Assembly: GCA_050181835.1 (NCBI GenBank)
Contig: JBFXCU010000002.1
Span: 131,299-195,298 of the forward strand
Reading direction: 5' to 3'
DNA: 64,000 nt
DNA from: CAILZL01 sp050181835
GTDB taxonomy: Bacteria > Pseudomonadota > Gammaproteobacteria > Steroidobacterales > Steroidobacteraceae
Under the pieces are notes generated by a model, which was given only the letters and a program-made list of their open reading frames with translations, made no database searches and was not told the DNA's origin. The position numbers and the translations under genes were made by a program. This document shows, piece after piece, positions 60,775 through 64,000 of the stretch (the first letter of the stretch is position 1; every line of letters begins with the position of its first letter).

Positions 60775-61314
60775 ATGGTTGTTGCACAGTTCATCAAGAC
60801 ACGCGTAACGTCGGACATCAAGCGACGGGTGCAGTCGGCTGCACAACACGAATTGATGTCCGAATCGATCTGGTTGAAACGGTTGGTGACGGCGGCATTG
60901 CGAAGCACGCAAGTGACCGAATTGACACCGGTGAAACGTCCTCTCATGTCATCGCGTAATGTTCGGTTGTCAGTTCGCCTGCGAGTGACTGACCAACGTT
61001 TGCTTCGTGAACGGGCGGCTGCACGCGGCATGGCACCGGCCACCTATGTGTCGGTGCTGGTGCGAGCGCATTTAAGTAATCTGGCACCGCTGCCCAAAGA
61101 GGAGTTGCTGGCACTGAAACGGTCCATTGCCGAGCTGGGGGCGATCGGACGCAATCTCAATCAGATGGCGAGGGCCAGCAACGCGGGTGGTCGGGTCTTG
61201 CCCGGTCAGAGTGACTTGCTGGGGATGCTCAAAGTCTGTGGGGCGTTGCGAGACCATGTGAAGTCCTTGATCAAAGCCAACCTCCGCAGTTGGGAGAGTG
61301 GTGATGGCAACTAG
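60775..61314 (+). CDS. MobC-like mobilization accessory protein
   Basis: Predicted relaxosome protein of 179 aa that would help the relaxase open the transfer origin. The ATG at 60775 is preferred; GTG at 60766 is also open. An N-terminal ribbon-helix-helix-like part (FIKTRVTSDIKRRVQSAAQH) is followed by a second RHH-like region (VRLSVRLRVTDQRLLRERAA). A C-terminal MobC segment follows (ELGAIGRNLNQMARASN), which is the most characteristic part. It overlaps the relaxase start by 11 bp, so the pair is translationally coupled. Confidence 0.8.
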   Translation: MVVAQFIKTRVTSDIKRRVQSAAQHELMSESIWLKRLVTAALRSTQVTELTPVKRPLMSSRNVRLSVRLRVTDQRLLRERAAARGMAPATYVSVLVRAHLSNLAPLPKEELLALKRSIAELGAIGRNLNQMARASNAGGRVLPGQSDLLGMLKVCGALRDHVKSLIKANLRSWESGDGN

Positions 61315-62293
61315 AGTAAGTGGTTATGAAGGTCGAGCGTTGTTCGACCTGACTAGTTACGCACGACGTGGCCCGGGTCGTCGTGATCAGTTATCTATTG
61401 CCGAGATCCAACTGATCGAACGCACCGTGGCGCGGACACCGGAAGTCATGGTCAAGGTGCTGAACCGTGGGGGTCAGAATCTGAAAGCCGTACACAACCA
61501 CTTGGCGTATCTACATCGCCATGGTGAGCTCGATCTTGAAACCGATGACGGGCAATTAGTAAACGGCAATGGCACGGAAGCGGCGTTGCTCAAAGACTGG
61601 GACTTGGATATCGAGGCGGATCGACGAAGCTCGGAACTCAAGCCTACCAATCATCGCCAGCCACCCAAGCTGGTGCACAAGCTGCTGTTCTCCATGCCAC
61701 CGGGAACCCCGCCCGATAAAGTTCTACAGGCGGTGCAGAACTTCGCCCGTGAGGAGTTTGCACTGAAGCATCGTTATGCGATGGTGCTGCATACCGATGA
61801 ACCGCATCCGCACGTGCATCTGGTGGTCAAAGCCATGAGCGAGCAGGGCGTGCGATTGAACATCAAGAAAGCCACCCTACGACACTGGCGCAGTGAGTTT
61901 GCTCGGCAGCTGCGTGAATTGGGGGTGCCGGCCAATGCCACGGAGCGAGCGGTGCGGGGTGAAACTCATTCTCACAAGCTAGATGGGATCTACCGCGCTC
62001 AGCAGCGCGGTGAGTCGACGCACTTGCGTACGAGAGCGATGAAGATTGCCGATGAGTTGTTACAAGGAAAGATCCAAGTAGGGAAGGGCAGGATGCAGAT
62101 GATCACTACCAGAAAGGCGGTGATGCAGGGGTGGTATGGCGTGCAAGACAGGTTGGTCAGCAGCGGCCATATCAAATTAGCAAACCAGATTGATACTTTC
62201 TTGGCGACCATGAAGCCGCCGCAAACAGAACAAGAACAGATTGCCAGAGAGCTGCTGCGTCTACGAGGTGGTCGATCAGAACGCGTCAGGTAG
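61304..62293 (+). CDS. MOBP-like relaxase
   Basis: Relaxase/mobilization nuclease of 329 aa that would nick DNA at an origin of transfer. The ATG at 61304 follows GGGAG. The key motif is HTDEPHPHVHLVVK (about residues 163-176), the three-histidine metal site. HKLLFSMPPGTPP upstream and LRHWRSEFARQLRELG downstream agree with the family. A long N-terminal part (1-120) includes the LNRGGQNLKAVHNHLAYLHR segment. No helicase or primase domain is fused. The catalytic tyrosine cannot be assigned with certainty. It appears intact, so the element may still be mobilizable by a helper. Confidence 0.85.
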   Translation: MATRVSGYEGRALFDLTSYARRGPGRRDQLSIAEIQLIERTVARTPEVMVKVLNRGGQNLKAVHNHLAYLHRHGELDLETDDGQLVNGNGTEAALLKDWDLDIEADRRSSELKPTNHRQPPKLVHKLLFSMPPGTPPDKVLQAVQNFAREEFALKHRYAMVLHTDEPHPHVHLVVKAMSEQGVRLNIKKATLRHWRSEFARQLRELGVPANATERAVRGETHSHKLDGIYRAQQRGESTHLRTRAMKIADELLQGKIQVGKGRMQMITTRKAVMQGWYGVQDRLVSSGHIKLANQIDTFLATMKPPQTEQEQIARELLRLRGGRSERVR

Positions 62294-62387
62294 TGAAATA
62301 AGTTGATTAAACAGATTATGGAACAAAGGCATGGTGCGACCATCGGTATGCAGTGAGGCGTCAGTGATGTTGTGTTAACAATGATAA

Positions 62388-62615
62388 CTACGCCTGTACA
62401 CGTCGACCTCTATTCTCAATACGGATAGCCAACCATCCTTGGATTTCATGCTTGACCCAACCCACTGAACGGGGACCGATCTGTACTCGTTTCGGGAACT
62501 GCTCATTCGCTTCGAGTTGATAGATGGACGATCTGCATAGACCCGTCATCTGTCGCACTTGCGGCAGTCGGATGACCTGAATTGATACAGTGGATAAATC
62601 ATTGATGCTGTTCAT
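62388..62615 (-). CDS. AlpA-family excisionase-like regulator
   Basis: Small DNA-binding protein of 75 aa. The MerR-like winged-helix core VIRLPQVRQMTGLCRSSIYQ is followed by FPKRVQIGPRSVGWVKHEIQ and a basic end. This pattern (RLPxV-x2-x-T-G-x-S-x3-I-Y, then F-P-x-x-I/V-x-L-G-x-R-x-V-G-W) is diagnostic of AlpA. Such proteins regulate integrase expression or assist excision of integrated elements. It lies alone in the opposite orientation to the mobilization genes; no integrase is encoded beside it. Confidence 0.9.
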   Translation of the reverse strand: MNSINDLSTVSIQVIRLPQVRQMTGLCRSSIYQLEANEQFPKRVQIGPRSVGWVKHEIQGWLAIRIENRGRRVQA

Positions 62616-63002
62616 GTGCCACCTGTTGCTAGTGTGAGTCCGATAGGGTTAGGACGAGTTGTTACTGTGTAAGAAATTAGCATGAGGTAGTCCTACAACG
62701 GCAGGGCCAGTTTCTAGGTAATTTATCGACATACTCACCGAATTCTTGGCCTGCGATTCAAGCTCGATGGTGGGTTCGGATGTCTGGTAGTGAAGGGTGG
62801 AAATAGTGCGTATGAATCGTTATAGTCAAACTGGGGTTCTTAGTTTGTCGGACAGTAAATACATTCCGATGAGCTGAGCGAAAAAGCACTGCAAGCCTTG
62901 ATTTGTTTCGCCAAGAGCACACAATGAATGTACGCGACAGGGATACGGAAATGCCGAAGGCGAGTTGTTGAGGGAGCGGTGGTGCAATGCCGTAAGTGCG
63001 CG

Positions 63003-63026
63003 CGATTATTGCAAGCGCAATAATCG
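63003..63026 (+). repeat. Perfect 10-bp hairpin with outer CCGTA/TACGG arms
   Basis: CGATTATTGC (63003-63012) and GCAATAATCG (63017-63026) pair exactly around AAGC. Outside, CCGTA (62990-62994) and TACGG (63029-63033) could extend the structure. The meaning is unknown; it could be an end of an element or an RNA structure. Confidence 0.5.
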
Positions 63027-63115
63027 GCTACGGTAAGGGGCTGGCGAACGCAAAGTAGAATTTAGTTATTCTCATGCTGTAGCTTTTTACTTAGGTGTAG
63101 AAGTTCCGACCCGAT

Positions 63116-63150
63116 CTGACAGTTACTGGATTGTCGGTTGTGACTGTCAG
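63116..63150. repeat. 8-bp inverted repeat at the transposase 3' side, possible IS end
   Basis: CTGACAGT (63116-63123) and ACTGTCAG (63143-63150) are exact inverted copies. They lie just outside the transposase stop (63158). They may mark the IS terminus or an adjacent copy; the other IS end is not identifiable in the window. Confidence 0.4.
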
Positions 63151-63157
63151 GTCAAAT

Positions 63158-63934
63158 TCAGTTAATCACTTTGCTCTGCCAGATTGGTTTGCCATCCATG
63201 AAGGTCTCCATCGGCGTCCTGCCACAGCACATCTTGCCTTGGTGGGTACGCTGATGATTATAGTCAGCGATCCACACGTCAAGATCTTGCTGTAATTCTT
63301 CCATAGCTCGATATAGCTTCTTGCGGAACGTCACCTGATAGAACTCCTGCAGGATCGTCTTGTGGAAGCGTTCGCAGATGCCATTGGTTTGCGGTGAGTT
63401 GGCCTTGGTCCGAGTGTGCTCGATATCATTCATGGCCTGATACAACTGATAGTCATGCTGCTCCAGCTTGCCGCAGTACTCAGTGCCGCGATCGGTCAGG
63501 ATGCGCAGCATCGGTATGCCCTGTTCGGCAAAGAACGGCAGTACTTGATCATTGAGCATATCGGCCGCCGTGATCGGCGTCTTGGTGGTGTATAGCTTGG
63601 CGAACGCCACCTTGCTGTAGGTATCGACAAAGGTCTGCTGATAGATGCGCCCCACGCCCTTCATGGTGCCCACGTAGAACGTATCCTGAGAGCCTAAATA
63701 GCCGGGATGGGCAGTGTCGATCTCGCCACAAGCCAGATCATCATCGCGCTTCTTTTCCAAGGCAACGACTTGCGCTTCGGTCAATACCACACCACTGCTG
63801 GCGACATGCTGCTCCAAGGCCTTCAAGCGGCGCTTAAAGTTGCCCACTCCATGGCGCAGCCAGATCGACCTGATGCGTATTTCACTCAAAGCGGCCACTG
63901 ATTTCACGCCAAGGCGGCCGGTCGTTTCATGCAT
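63158..63934 (-). CDS. IS481-type DDE transposase
   Basis: Transposase of 258 aa with an rve integrase core. The catalytic residues are visible: the first aspartate region EIDTAHPGYLGSQDTFYVGT or QTFVDTYSK, the second Asp in LTDRGTEYCG, and the Glu in TNGICERFHKT. The C-terminus has YNHQRTHQGKMCCGRTP, a family signature. IS481 transposases normally carry an N-terminal helix-turn-helix of about 90 residues. Only part of that is recognisable here, because a stop lies about 15 codons before the ATG, so it is probably truncated. The right end of the IS would be beyond the window or lost. Confidence 0.85.
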   Translation of the reverse strand: MHETTGRLGVKSVAALSEIRIRSIWLRHGVGNFKRRLKALEQHVASSGVVLTEAQVVALEKKRDDDLACGEIDTAHPGYLGSQDTFYVGTMKGVGRIYQQTFVDTYSKVAFAKLYTTKTPITAADMLNDQVLPFFAEQGIPMLRILTDRGTEYCGKLEQHDYQLYQAMNDIEHTRTKANSPQTNGICERFHKTILQEFYQVTFRKKLYRAMEELQQDLDVWIADYNHQRTHQGKMCCGRTPMETFMDGKPIWQSKVIN

Positions 63935-64000
63935 GACGGCCAGTGTGAGACGGGACGTGGATTTAGGATGGAGTGTAACTTAAGTATTTAGGATTTCGTG

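Larger units (their letters stand above)
59452..62615 (+). mobile_element. Probable integrated mobilizable element or its remnant
   Basis: A DUF2726 fragment, a RadC-like gene, a MobC-like accessory protein, a relaxase and an AlpA-like regulator lie together beyond the end of the EPS/surface-protein cluster. This gene set is typical of integrative mobilizable elements. No integrase gene or direct-repeat attachment sites were found in the window, so boundaries are approximate and it may be incomplete. Confidence 0.5.
62616..63157. other. Gene-free stretch between AlpA-like gene and IS
   Basis: No gene is supported. Notable content is a perfect 10-bp hairpin at 63003-63026 and an inverted repeat at 63116-63150 next to the transposase gene. 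It may hold the right boundary of the mobilizable element. Confidence 0.5.

Overview
This is a chromosomal stretch of a Gram-negative bacterium, very probably a gamma- or betaproteobacterium. The signs are an outer-membrane two-partner secretion pair, Porin_5-type and other beta-barrel proteins, a TonB/ExbB/ExbD set, a PrsT lipoprotein, and a VPLPA-CTERM/exosortase surface-protein system built into an exopolysaccharide (EPS) cluster. One secreted protein has a long polyserine linker, a habit of Cellvibrio-like gammaproteobacteria, but I cannot name a genus. No rRNA, tRNA or CRISPR array was seen.

Layout. (1) 1-5.7 kb: a DsbC-like disulfide isomerase, a VPLPA-CTERM protein, a PstS-like secreted protein and an FhaC/ShlB-type translocator. 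(2) 5.7-16.1 kb: a giant (~3,450 aa) FhaB-like exoprotein, then a small HEAT-like protein, an ArsC-type arsenate reductase and a badly decayed alkaline-phosphatase-superfamily pseudogene. (3) 19.5-25.2 kb: an apparent operon of a DUF2341-LamG-ExbB fusion, ExbD, TonB, a porin, a coiled-coil periplasmic protein and a small protein. (4) 25.5-33.1 kb: two VPLPA-CTERM proteins flanking a ribbon-helix-helix regulator, then the EPS export core (Wza-like protein, outer-membrane barrel, Wzz-like chain-length protein, tyrosine-kinase-like ATPase) and a broken TIGR03790-family gene. (5) 33.4-49.0 kb: EPS assembly genes, namely five glycosyltransferases, an SGNH-like secreted protein, a Wzx flippase, an FkbM methyltransferase, a Wzy-like polymerase, a secreted beta-helix protein and a WcaF-like acetyltransferase. 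(6) 49.1-59.3 kb: exosortase fused to an EpsI domain (XrtD type), an enlarged WecA/MraY-like initiating transferase, the PrsT TPR lipoprotein, a five-repeat secreted protein with a GlyGly-CTERM-like tail, and a beta-helix VPLPA-CTERM protein. (7) 59.4-64 kb: mobile DNA, with a DUF2726 remnant, RadC-like protein, MobC-like protein, relaxase, AlpA-like regulator and an IS481-type transposase.

How the parts fit. The initiating transferase, glycosyltransferases, Wzx, Wzy, Wzz/kinase and Wza-like genes form a near-complete Wzx/Wzy-type EPS pathway. The exosortase should process the four VPLPA-CTERM proteins encoded here. Two further proteins carry GlyGly-CTERM-like tails, which suggests a second sorting route whose protease is not in the window. 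Recurrent TGTCAT half-sites, several of them palindromic, lie in most of the intergenic regions ahead of the surface-protein and EPS transcription units, so these may share one regulator. The ribbon-helix-helix gene, which has such a palindrome upstream, is a candidate.
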